The position numbers were made by a program, and so were the translations under genes. Shown here piece by piece: positions 11,760 to 22,215 of a DNA stretch of 64,000 bases. The notes beneath the pieces are model-generated. The model was not told the DNA's origin. It saw nothing but the letters and a program-made list of their open reading frames with translations, and made no database searches. Position 1 is the first letter of the stretch; every line of letters begins with the position of its first letter. The stretch comes from Primulina eburnea (taxonomy: Eukaryota > Streptophyta > Magnoliopsida > Lamiales > Gesneriaceae). The stretch is from positions 15,585,479-15,649,478 of the forward strand of contig NC_133117.1 in assembly GCF_022965805.1 (NCBI RefSeq), given 5' to 3'.

Positions 11760-13032
11760 CACTCCCCAACCAGCTTATTGCTAGTCCCTAGCAATTTAAG
11801 CGTTAATAGCAACACAAAACATATTGATTAATTTAAATAGAAATGTAATCAAAACTATCCAAGTGTTTAAATTAAATTTTAAAACTGTCCAAGTTATATC
11901 AAGATCATTATAATTATAATTTATGAAATATCCTGAACTGATCAATTCAAAGCTTGTTTTCAGGTAGTTAAATGTACATGGCCTTCAGAAATTCCTAATA
12001 AGAGTCTCAACTCCATATTCTCACAGGTTAATAAGTGTTTCAATTTATGGGAATGATTTCTCTCATGGAGTTGGAATACAGATAAATGCTCAGAAAAATG
12101 GTTTACAGAATGCAGACAGACAAACGAGCCAAACTGATCAAAAGATAGGAAATCCATTGATTTAAAATCCAGTTGTTCTTATTATATATTTTTTTTCCTG
12201 ATTTTTTTTTTACATCATGGAATCAGACTAAGTTTATGCTTCTTGACCACATATTTATTTAATTTGTAGAATGTATTTCTCTCTTTCTTTCTTTTTTTTT
12301 CTTTTTTTTTATTTGTATTTTTATGAGAGATAAATGGGTCGCAGCATGTAACTTAAAAATTACATCGATCTTCAATATCTTTCTTTTTTTTTCTTCTTTT
12401 TTTTTTCAGGAAATATCAATTTTTTTTTTCAAAATAAGAACACAAGATCTAAACAATAGATAGACTCTCTGATGATCAATAAAGGCTCGAAAGCTGTTTT
12501 CTCAATCCTCTCCACTCACTCACAAAATATGTGTGAGTTTAAAAATTTTAGGCACTCTTATCAGGTATATCATGGGCCACATACTTTACTAACTGATTTT
12601 ATCACAATGGTTAATCATTCAAAAAGATTTCATAAATCATATTTTTATAGTGATCCAAATATTAAAATTGACTTTTTTTTTTCAAATAAAAATTTAAACA
12701 TACTTAAATAGATTATTACAATTTCTAATCTAAACCTTTCAAACATGTAATTTATGACATTTTTGCAAAAATTACTAAGATACAAACAATAAACATGAAT
12801 TTATTTTAAAATAATATATATATATTTTTTATTTTTATTTTTAAGTTTTTTTTTTAAAAAAATTTTTTAAAATTTTTTTTTTTTAAAGTTTTCTCCCCCC
12901 AGTCAGAATATGACATTGTCCTTAATGTCAAAATAACTATTAATAAATAGTACATAATGAAAGAGATATCACCTGGAATTTTATTGAAGATAACAAACTG
13001 AAACAAACGCAAACCAATCCACGACGTTTGAA
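11760..13032 (-). other. Ath1 3' noncoding region with polypurine tract
   Basis: Next to the 3' LTR, 11760-11773 reads on the minus strand as a GTTGGGGAGTG purine tract, the likely plus-strand primer. The rest is AT-rich with long T and A runs (12289-12330, 12380-12430, 12840-12890). The open frames here are short and of low complexity. I see no gene. Confidence 0.75.
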
Positions 13033-13671
13033 TCAAAGATCCAACTTCCTTTTCTTACTGCTTGATTGCGACCAATTGATATTTTCTATCATCGGATCAG
13101 GCTTATGAACAAAAGCTTCCAAATCATTAATTAATTAGTCGGCAGTCGAAGCACAGATGAGCATCCGTCGTGAATTTTCTGAAATGAAATTCTGTTCCAC
13201 AGCTTTATCAAGAAATATCAACAAACTGTCATAATAATTATTGATATTCAACAAGCCCACAGGTTTATTATGGATATTAAGTTGTGCCCAAGAAACAGTG
13301 TGAAAAATTTCTTCTAATGTACCAAAACCACCTGGTAGTGCGATAAAAGCATCAAAATTTTCAATCATTTGAGTGATTCTTTCATACATAGAAGAAACTT
13401 TTAATTATTCCCCAATCGTAACATCTGTAATATTTCCTTCAGCTAAAGCTGTAGGAATAATACCTAAAACCTGACTACCTCCAAGATGAGCAGATGTTGA
13501 AACAGATCCCATTAACTCAATATTATCTCCCCCATATACCAAGTGAATTTTTCTCTCACCCAATATCTTTCCAAGATTATTCGCTGCTTCTACAAACACT
13601 TCATTTTTTCCAGGACTCGACCCACAAAATACACAAATATTTTTCAATGTTTGTGCAGAGGATCCAGCCAT
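13033..13671 (-). pseudogene. Intronless LOG-type cytokinin riboside monophosphate phosphoribohydrolase retrocopy
   Basis: From ATG at 13671 to TGA at 13033-13035 the frame is 213 codons, interrupted by two in-frame TAA codons (about 13404 and 13137). The translation covers a whole LOG protein. It has the N-terminal CVFCGSS Rossmann start, VYGGDN (usually VYGGG), LMG, VLGIIP, the hallmark LPGGFGTLEE and a WAQLNIHNKPVGLLN stretch, and a short Lys-rich C-terminus follows the second stop. LOG enzymes release active cytokinin bases from nucleoside monophosphates in the cytosol. In the catalytic MHxRK region the Arg is kept but the Lys is Ile. Plant LOG genes normally have several introns; this copy has none, so it looks like cDNA captured by Ath1. 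It lies between integrase and the 3' LTR, in element sense. Both stops fit GAA-to-TAA changes. Confidence 0.85.
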
Positions 13672-13805
13672 GTTTTTACTTTCTTTTATTTTTCTGCGAA
13701 AATAGATAGAAAGATGAGAGATTTTATAGGGGTACTATGTTTTACAGAATAAATAGTAAAAACAATAATGAAACACATGCATATAAACAGTAGTGTGATT
13801 GTGGC

Positions 13806-14397
13806 TCACAATTTTCCTCTGGTTTTACGTCCAGAAACGGCTTCAACACCTTCTATGAGTCGAGGATATGCTTCCCATCCAATTTTCTTATAATTGGCAA
13901 ACATGGTCTTTTTTAGTCGGATTCCCAAGACTATGACGCTCATCTTGGAATTGTTTCCATAAATGGAGAAGTTCAATATGCACATGTCCACTAGAATGCG
14001 TCTCAAGAGTCAATAAGATGTTATCTAAAGACTCCTTACTCAGCCCATTCTTAATGAAACCAATTTTATCTTCTCTGTTATTGGAAACACATCCCAAAGA
14101 TCTGCATCGTTTGTCACAAGTCCATCTCGCACACTTATGACAAACCCCTAAACTTTTGGCCCTTCGCTTTTTCGCATAAGTGCTTTTTCCTAATCCAGGT
14201 AAATACCGAATGAGCAATGATTGTGGAACTTCTCCTCCTAATCGGACCTTAGCTTCTATTAGAAGACGAATATCTTCTGGAATTCCTTTTTGCATTAGCA
14301 ATCTCAATCTTTCACACCTTCCTGCATAAATTTTTCTAAGAACATTTTCAGAAACAGTTTGAAAATATTTACAAATTTTTGAGAGAATTTCATCCAT
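13806..14397 (-). pseudogene. Ath1 accessory ORF: Cys-rich protein of unknown function, one frameshift
   Basis: I do not recognise this protein. From a plausible ATG at 14397 (MDEILSKIC) the frame runs 169 codons to 13888. It is basic, with LIRYLPGLGKSTYAKKRR followed by a cluster CHKCARWTCDKRC with spacing CX2CX4CX3C and another Cys five residues on, suggesting a small zinc-binding module. Near 13920 one extra G shifts the frame; the adjacent frame continues with sensible residues (FANYKKIGWEAYPRL) to a stop at 13806, giving about 197 residues in all. It lies downstream of integrase, where Athila elements carry an additional ORF. No signal peptide or clear membrane segment follows the chosen start. 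Confidence 0.55.
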
Positions 14398-14568
14398 TTT
14401 GAAAAGAAAAGAAATGATTTTTTTTATTTTTGTATCAGCAATTATGGGAAACTGATTTAACCGACTATGAGAGTCACGGAGCACCGTTATCCGCCATTTA
14501 ACCGGGAAAATAAAAAGATTAAGGAAACCTGAAATAAAAACAAACAAAATTAAATGCAACATAAAAAT

Positions 14569-16317
14569 TTAAGGATCAGAAAGGGAAATAAACTCTTCTT
14601 GAAAGATTTCATTTTCCAAAAATGGTTTAAGCCTTTGTCCATTCACTTTAAAAACATCACCATTTTTAGGATTTTCAATATCCACAGCTCCATAAGGATA
14701 CACATGCTTTACAACATATGGGTCTGTCCATCTTGATCGTAATTTTCCTGGGAATATGTGAAGTCGAGAATTATAAAGCAAAACTTTTTTACCAATCTCA
14801 AAAGATTTTCTAAGAATTGTTTTATCATGAAATGACTTGATTTTTGCTTTATAAATCCTTGAATTCTCATACGCGTCATTTCTGAGTTCATCAAGTTCAT
14901 TAAGTTGCAATTTACGCAATTTGTCGGCATCATCCATGCTTGAATTTAAAGTTTTGATCGCCCAATAAGCTTTATGTTCCAATTCCACAGGCAAATGACA
15001 ATGTTTTCCATAAACCAACCTATAGGGAGACATATTCAATGATGTTTTAAAAGCTGTTCGATATGCCCAAAGTGCATCACTAAGTCGCAGAGACCAATCT
15101 TTTCTATTTGAGTTAACAGTTTTTTACAAAATTTGCTTTATCTCCCTATTAGCTAATTCAACTTGTCCATTTGTTTGAGGATGATAAGGAGTAGTTACTT
15201 TATGAGTAATACCATTTTTTTTCATTAATGAAGCAAATGGTTTATTAACAAAGTGAGTTCCCCCATCACTTATCATGGCTCGAGGAATTCCAAATCTGCT
15301 AAAAATATTTTCTTTTAAAAATTTGATGACGATTTTATGATCATTTGTTCGACATGGAATTGCCTCTATCCATTTGGAAACATAATCAACTGCAACTAAA
15401 ATATACAAGTATCCAAACGACGGTGGAAAAGGTCCCATAAAATCAATTCCCCAACAATCATAGATTTCAATTTCAATGATAGGATTCAAAGGCATCATGT
15501 TTCTTTTTGAAATCGCACTCAATTTTTGACAATTTTCACAGATCTTGCAGATTTCGTGGGTGTCTTTAAACAAAGTGGGCCAATAAAATCCACACTGCAA
15601 GATTTTTACAGCCGTTTTCTTTGAAGATAAATGTCCTCCGCATGCTTCTGAGTGACAAAATTTAATGACACTACTTACCTCATTGTCGGGTATGCAACGT
15701 CGAAAAATTTCATCTGGACAATACTTGAACAGATACGGATCATCCCAATAAAAGTTTTTTACCTCATTCAAAAATTTTCTTTTATCTTGGGAACTCCATT
15801 GCGGTGGCATTTTTCCTGTCACAAGCAAATTTACTATGTTAGCAAACCAAGGTGTAGTAGTAACTGAAAATAGATGTTCATCAGGAAAATTATCGTTAAT
15901 TGGTGTCATTTCACAAGATGATCCTGTTACTAGTCTCGATAAATGTTCGGCTACGACATTCTCGGTTCCTTTTTTATCTTTGATCACAATGTCAAATTCT
16001 TGGAGCAACAAAACCCATCGTATCAGTCGTGGCTTTGCATCCTGTTTGGTCAACAAATATCTAATAGCAGAATGATCAGTAAACACAATAGTCGTTGATC
16101 CAATCAAATAAGAACGAAATTTATCTAATGCAAATATTACAGCAAGTAGTTCTTTTTCAGTTGTGGAATAATTCATTTGAGCATTGTTTAAAGTTCTACT
16201 TGCATAATATATCACATAAGGCTTACCGTTTCTTCTTTGACCCAATACTGAACCAACTGCATAATCACTCGCATCACACATGATTTCAAATGGTAAAGAC
16301 CAATCAGGAGGTTGCAT
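14569..16317 (-). pseudogene. Ath1 RNase H and integrase
   Basis: The open frame 16317-15124 (397 codons) holds Athila RNase H ([39 protein letters not shown]). The integrase follows with its HHCC finger (HSEACGGHL...CKICENC). The catalytic Asp is in [10 protein letters not shown], the second Asp in ISDGGTHF and the Glu in [11 protein letters not shown] stop at 15124 and a frameshift split off the C-terminal part (15039-14569), which carries [19 protein letters not shown] and the basic tail. Active-site residues remain, but the gene is broken. Confidence 0.9.
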
Positions 16318-16362
16318 GATAGGAGCTGATGTTAAATGTCGAATGATTTTATCAAAAGCATT

Positions 16363-17341
16363 TTAACATTCTTGAGTCCACTCAAATGCAGTGTCTTTTG
16401 TTAAGAGGTTACAAATGGGTTTAGAGATTAAACTAAAGTCCTTTATAAACCTCCTATAAAATCCAGCATGCCCCAAAAATGAGCGAATTTCTTTAATGAT
16501 TTTTGGAGGGGGTAAATTGGCAATGACATCAACTTTTGCTTTATCAACTTCAATTCCATGAGATGACACGACATGTCCCAAAACAATTCCAGAAGTAATC
16601 ATGTAATGACATTTTTCTCAATTTAAAATAATACCTTTTTCCTCGCATCTTTTTAAAACTTTTTCCAAATTTTCAAGACAATTATCAAATGTATTCCCAA
16701 AGACAGTTAAATCATCCATGAAAATTTCCAAACAATTTTCAACCATGTCGCAAAAAATTCTTAGCATACATCTTTGAAATGTTGCTGGGGAATTGCATAA
16801 TCCAAATGACATCCTTCTAAATGCAAATGTTCCAAAAGGACATGTGAATGTAGTTTTTTCTTGATCTTCGAGTGCAATGGGAATTTGATAATAACCTGAA
16901 TATCCATCAAGAAAACAGTAGTATGGATGACCTGCTACTCTTTCTAAAATTTGATCCAAAAATGGTAATGGAAAATGATCTTTTCTAGTGGCTTAATTTT
17001 CTATAAGCAATACACATCCGCCAACTAGATGGGACTCGACTTGTTAACAATTCACCTTTTTCATTTTTTATCACTGTGATGCCAGATTTTTTTGGAACTA
17101 CTTGTGTTGGGCTTACCCACTTACTATCAGAAATAGGGTAGATAATCCCAACATCAAGTAGTTTGAGAACTTCAGTTTTCACAACATCTTTCATGTGTGG
17201 ATTTAATCTCCTTTGTGGTTGTTGAGATGTTTTAGCATTTTCTTTTAAATGAATTTTGTGTGTGCAAATTAGTGGATTAATGCCCTTGAGATCTTTTAGT
17301 GTCCAACCAATTGCATTTTTTATGTCTTTTAAGCATATCAA
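16363..17341 (-). pseudogene. Ath1 reverse transcriptase, fragmented
   Basis: Three adjoining open pieces (17341-16985, 16959-16618, 16602-16363) encode Athila RT. Visible are SDSKWVSPTQVVPKKSG, MCIAYRKL (normally CIDYRKLN), [13 protein letters not shown], the catalytic FMDD in EIFMDDLTVFG and the thumb motif [16 protein letters not shown]. Stops and small frameshifts separate the pieces. The Asp of CIDYR has become Ala, a further sign of decay. Confidence 0.88.
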
Positions 17342-18482
17342 CTAATTTACCTTCTTGATCACTTTCTAGTTTGTAAGAAATTACCACCGGATATGTTTCA
17401 TCTTCTCCAAGAAATGCATACTTCAATTCTTCTGGCAAGGGTTTTAACTCCAATATGGGTGGTTCGTCTTTGTTCTCATATTTTGCATCAAATTCTTTCT
17501 CTGATCCTGGTAACGAGTGATACCTGATAAAATCATCAAGATCAATTTCAATATTTTCTTTAACAGTTTCAATTGAACAAATATCTAATTGATCACGAGT
17601 ACTCCCTTCTTGAATGTTTTCTTCCACAAGAGTTTCAATAAGATTTTCATCTTCACTTTCATCTCCTTTGTCATGTGGTTGCTTACAAAGATTAAAAACA
17701 TTGAGCTCCAAGGTCATGTTACCAAATGACAACTTCATTATTCCATTCCTGCAATTTATAAGAGCATTAGAAGTTGCTAAAAATGGACGACCCAGAATTA
17801 CAGGAATTGCATTACAAGCTTCGATAGGTTGTGTATCTAAAACTATGAAATCGACAGAATATACAAAGTTTTCAACTTGGACCAACACGTCTTCTACCAT
17901 ACCTCTTGGCACTTTAACAGATCTATCAGCAAGTAAAAGTGTTACCGAAGTAGATTTTAACTCGCCTAGATTGAGTTCTTGATAAACTGAATATGGAAGT
18001 AAATTAACACTAGCTCCAAGATCAAGCAAGGCTTTTTTAATCTTTCGTTCTCCAATAATACATGAAATAGTAGGACAACCAGGGTCTTTGTATTTCAAAT
18101 TATTATTATTTTGAATGATTGCACTTACTTGTTCGGCTAAAAATGCTTTCTTTTACACATTCAATTTTCTTTTCACAGTTCACAAGTCTTTCAAAAATTT
18201 AGCATATGATGGTACCTGTTTTATTGCATCTAATAAAGGAATATTAACTTTTACTTGTTTAAAAATATCATATATATCAGAATTCAAATTTGATTTTTTT
18301 CTATTTTTCAATGCATGAGGGAATGGTGGTGACATTGTCTGTTGAACCTCCTCTTCGGAAGTTATGGGTTCCACTTCCTTACCCTTTGAAGTTGATTTAT
18401 CATCATCTTCACAAGGTTCAAGAATGGATTTTTCCACAACCTTACCACTTCGAAGGGTAATAACAGATTTTACCTGATCCAT
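17277..18482 (-). pseudogene. Ath1 gag-protease linker and aspartic protease
   Basis: The frames 18482-18180 and 18098-17277 hold the linker (VITLRSGKVVEK, YAKFLKDL) and the Athila-type protease. The active site is DLGASVNLLP, the DLGA variant usual in this group, followed by RSVKVPRGMVEDVLVQV and VILGRPFLATSNALI. Stops near 18178 and 18140 interrupt the linker, and a frameshift near 17300 joins it to RT. Confidence 0.87.
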
Positions 18483-19810
18483 CGGTTGAGTTCCAGAAGT
18501 TCCAGTTTGTGAATGATGATCCTGGGATTAGGCAGAGGTTGTGAAGGAAATTTACCTTTCTCATGAACATTAAGTGCAGATGCAAATTTAGCAAGAGTAT
18601 CTTTCAAATCTGTCATGGTTTGAGCAGTTTGAGTATTGATAGACTCTTGCTTTGCAATGAAAGAATTCAATGTATCTTCCAAATTTCTTTTAGGTGGAGG
18701 AACATAAGGTGCATAATTTTGAAAATTTTGTTGATTTTGGAAATGTGGTTGTGAAAATTGTGCAGCATTATCATTCCTCCAACTAAAATTTGGATGATTT
18801 CGCCAACCTGGATTGTAATTTTGAGAAAATGGTTCAAAATTTGGCCTTTTGAAATTGTTCAAAACATTGGCAAGTTCATGGAGACATTCTTTAAAAGAGG
18901 GAAAAGTGGGACAATCTTTTGTAAAATGATCACTTGTATCACAGATGTGACACACAATTTCTTGAACTGATTTTAATTGACCATTCTTTTTCAATTCAAG
19001 TGCCTCAACTTTTCTTGCCAAAGAGGTAAATCTAGCTTGAAGATCATGTTCATCTTTCAGAGTGTACATACCTCCACCAGATGTAGGAGATTGAATCTTG
19101 TTTGAGGGTTCGATTGTACCTATAGTGTCCCAATTTTGAGCATTTTCAGCTAATGAATCGAGATACTCAATTGCCTCGTTTGGATCTTTATCTTCAAATG
19201 TTCCATTACACATAAATTCAACCATTTGCCTATCTTTAGGTGTTAAGCCTTCATAAAATTGAGAAACAACTCTCCAAATTTCAAAACCATGATGTGGAAA
19301 AAGATTAAGCAATTCTTTGTATCTATCCCAACACTGATAAAAAGTTTCTCCTTGTTTTTGAGTGAAAGTGATGATTTGCCTTTTGAAAGAATTTGTTCTA
19401 CGAGATGGAAAAAACTTTTTCAAAAAATGTTGTTGCAATTCATCCCAAGTTCGAATGGATCCCGATCTAAGATTTTGTAGCCAAGTTTTAGCTTTATCTT
19501 TTAAAGAAAAAGGAAAAAGCTTAAGTCGAATGGTGTTCATGCTACAATTTAGATCATTATATGTGTTGCACACTTCTTCAAACTCTCGTAAATACATGTA
19601 TGGATTTTCAGAATCTAAGCCATGAAAATTGGGTAAAAGTTGGATAATACCAGGCTTAAAATTAAAATGAGATGCATCAGGGGGAAAAACTAGACATGAA
19701 GGTGCACTAGTACGTGTAGGATTCATGTGATCTCTAAGTGTTCTTCGTCTATCATGATCATGTTGAGATTGAATTTCATCTTCATTTTCTTGGATGGGTT
19801 CTTCTGCCAT
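18470..19810 (-). pseudogene. Ath1 gag
   Basis: The open frame extends upstream of 19810, but I choose the ATG at 19810 (MAEEPIQENEDE), as the sequence before it is a Phe-rich leader artefact. The gag domain shows FNFKPGIIQLLPNFHG, LKLFPFSLKDKAKTWL, FLKKFFPSRRTNSFKR and HFYEGLTPKDR-like motifs. One zinc knuckle, CHICDTSDHFTKDC (CX2CX4HX4C), is intact. Near 18525 a frameshift separates it from the linker. About 430 residues is typical for Athila gag. Confidence 0.88.
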
Positions 19811-19984
19811 GTTTTCTAAAAATAAAGGGTTGTTTCGAATGAGTTGACCACTAAGTGTACGTGACCAAATGCTCATGTAAATGCAAAAGAAAAAGAAAAA
19901 AAAAACACACAAAAGCAATAAAAATTCAAATAAAGAAAAATAAACTATAAACAATATTAAATAGACTTGAAATTAAATTATACT

Positions 19985-20002
19985 TCCCCGGCAACGGCGC
20001 CA
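19985..20002 (-). other. Ath1 primer-binding site (tRNA-Asp)
   Basis: On the minus strand this is TGGCGCCGTTGCCGGGGA, the tRNA-Asp primer site of Athila/Calypso-type elements. It should sit a few bases from the 5' LTR but is about 516 bp away, because of the intervening segment 20003-20518. Confidence 0.92.
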
Positions 20003-20518
20003 AAAACTTTTTGTGACTTGTTCAAAATAATCTTGAAGATATATATCTCTACTGCTCATGAATCAATTGGATGTCTACTAGTTCAAAATAATCTTGAAGA
20101 TATCCATCTATTATTTGAGTAGATTCCTTACTCCAGTAGAGGCGAAATACGATGTGATTTAAAAGCTATGCTTAACACTGTATTATGCATGTACTAAGTT
20201 AAGACATTATTTGATTCAATCAAGAGTGTTTGTGATGGCTAAAACCGATTTGATTAAATACATGCTTAATAGACCCATTCTCTCGGGACGGATTGGTAAA
20301 TGGTCTTTGGCATTGGCCGAGTTTACATTGACCTATTACCCACAAAAGTCAATAAAAGGCCAAGCTATCGCCGATTTTTTTACTGATCATCCTTCACTTG
20401 ATGAGTTTATTGGAGAACATGTTGGATTTCCAGTTTGTGGAGTGGGAGTTCAACCCTGGGTGTTGAAGTTCGATGGATCAAGTACAGAAACAGCAGTTGG
20501 AGCTGGTATTGTGATCAC
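20003..20518 (+). other. Foreign segment between Ath1 5' LTR and primer site, with a Tat-type RNase H fragment
   Basis: From about 20111 to 20518 the plus strand encodes part of a Tat/Retand-clade polyprotein. RNase H motifs are TPVEAKYD, LTLYYACTKLRHYLI, KTDLIKYMLNRPILSGR and WSLALAEFTLTYYPQKSIKG, with the start of a second RNase H-like region (WVLKFDGSS). One in-frame TAA is present. The remainder (20003-20110) has two copies of GTTCAAAATAATCTTGAAG at about 20018 and 20080. The segment ends abruptly at the LTR's TG. It runs antisense to Ath1 and is absent from the outer end of the other LTR, so it was probably gained after integration. Confidence 0.8.
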
Positions 20519-22091
20519 TGTTGCGACTCTGATTGTTGCACTCCCAAGAGCAGGTTGTCCACAAGTAGTATAATTCGGTGAGTCCGATATCGTATCCACA
20601 GGGAAGCTAAGGTAATTACAAGTCCACTACAATGTCTTTTGTTTTGTTTTTGTTTCTTTTTAATTTTAATTGTTTGAATATTTAATGGGTAAATTTTAAT
20701 TGTTCAAATTTTAATTTAAGTAGTTGAGATTAAAGGATCCACTCTTGGTATTTTAATAAAGTTAACATTAACGAACAATATTGAAATCCACTTAATAAAA
20801 TGGTTCCAATATATTAAATAATCATATTTATATTATGTTATAAATTATTATCTCATAAATATATAATATATACCAAAACTTATAAATGTGATCAAGTATT
20901 TATTGTGCTATATATATATTTGTAAACACTAAATCAAGGTTCCCACTTTAAATGGTTGGTAAAACCAAACTAACATTTAAATGGTACCAAGAAAATATTA
21001 TTATTATATATTTATATATAGTAAATCAAGGAATCCAAGTTAAATGGTTGGTAAAACCAAACTAAAATTTAAATGGTTCTAAGAATTTAATATTATAATA
21101 TATTTATATATAATAAATCAAGGCATCCACTTTAAATGGTTGGTAATACCAAACTAATATTTAAATGGTTCCAAGAATTTAGTGTAACATATAGCAACAA
21201 TAAATCAAAACTCCCACTTATAAGTAGGGTATAAAAATGCTTAAAGAAATAAATATAACATAAACAATAAATAATGATTAAATAATATAAAACATAGATT
21301 CTTACCTTTTAAAACCTTATTATCATGCCAAGAGTTTCACCTTATCATCTCAACTTTAGGAAGTTAGCTATTCATTATTCAAAGTGTAAAACTTTGAATA
21401 TGAAATTAACATGCTAATTATATTTAAATGAAGAAATAAAGGAAAAATATAGAGAGAAATATTATGAGCTCAAAGGTTTGTTCATAGAATGAGGGATATC
21501 TCAATACATTACAATACACCCCTATTTATAGCCAAATTTGGGGAGACAACCTCAAATAAAATATTATTTTTTACACATAAGTCTTCATTGGTGTTCCAAG
21601 AAATTAATATTTTAATACACATCACTTTTGAAAATCTTCTTCTCCGAATTTGCTTCTTCACATAAAATGAAACATGTGGATAATTGAGTTGTCTAGTTGT
21701 GGTAATTTTTTCAAACCATTTGACCAAGTAATTTGAGAGATATGGTCAAAATACTAGAGCATGGTAAAACTGCCACTCTTTTGGTAACTTTATTTGTTGC
21801 ATAATTTGATCCCACTTGTGAGAAGATTTTTATCTCATGCTTTCCATCAATATTGTAGATATTAACATCAACTTTCTACAGGTCCAAGAATCATCTTAAT
21901 CTCATTTGCAACGCCAAGTTTATTCGTGTTTTATCGAACCTGTAAAAATAGTAAAAACTTATAATTACACAACAACTTATATTTTCTACAATTTATTATA
22001 AAACATATAATATTTAAACATTTAATAAAACAAAAACTGTATATTTTTATAATAAAACATTTAATTAATATACCATATTTTATCTTTATCA
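20519..22091 (-). repeat. Ath1 5' LTR
   Basis: This 1573-bp LTR matches 10174-11759 with numerous substitutions and small indels. It ends at 22091, followed by the AATGG duplication and the resumed Tek1 RT ([13 protein letters not shown]). The tandem repeat array lies at about 20931-21215. Confidence 0.95.
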
Positions 22092-22096
22092 AATGG

Positions 22097-22215
22097 CGCC
22101 TATTGAATTGAAAGAATTGAAAGAACAGCTTGAAAATCTGCTAGCCAAGGGTTACATCAGACCGAGTGTATCTCCTTGTGGCGCTCCAGTGTTATTTGTG
22201 CGAAATAAAGACGGT
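22097..22215 (+). pseudogene. Tek1 RT fragment between Ath1 and Ath2
   Basis: This 119-bp stretch encodes [16 protein letters not shown] and then [16 protein letters not shown] up to the codons KDG, the N-terminal part of RT. It continues at 33621 with [13 protein letters not shown]. The Trp of SPWGAP is Cys here. Confidence 0.92.

Larger units (their letters stand above)
10174..22091 (-). mobile_element. Ath1: Athila-like Ty3/gypsy element carrying captured and accessory ORFs
   Basis: LTRs at 10174-11759 and 20519-22091 are flanked by the duplication AATGG (10169-10173 and 22092-22096). Minus-strand order is 5' LTR, an odd 510-bp spacer, tRNA-Asp primer site, gag, DLGA protease, RT, RNase H, integrase, a Cys-rich accessory ORF, a LOG-like retrocopy, a noncoding 3' part, 3' LTR. 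Protein motifs and the TGGCGCCGTTGCCGGGGA primer site place it in the Athila group. The LTRs differ at roughly 45 sites by eye (about 3%), making it the oldest complete insertion in Tek1. The gag-pol has many stops and frameshifts. Confidence 0.95.

Noticed and set aside
11960..12711. Short ORFs in the Ath1 3' noncoding region as genes
   Set aside because: AT-rich, low-complexity, no motif, no conservation visible.
13033..13671. A functional host LOG gene
   Set aside because: It has two in-frame stops, lacks introns and a catalytic Lys, and is bounded by Athila sequence on both sides, so it is a dead captured copy.
18115..18970. Plus-strand ORFs over the Ath1 gag and over other coding regions
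   Set aside because: They are antisense shadows of the minus-strand polyprotein, with no protein-family features.
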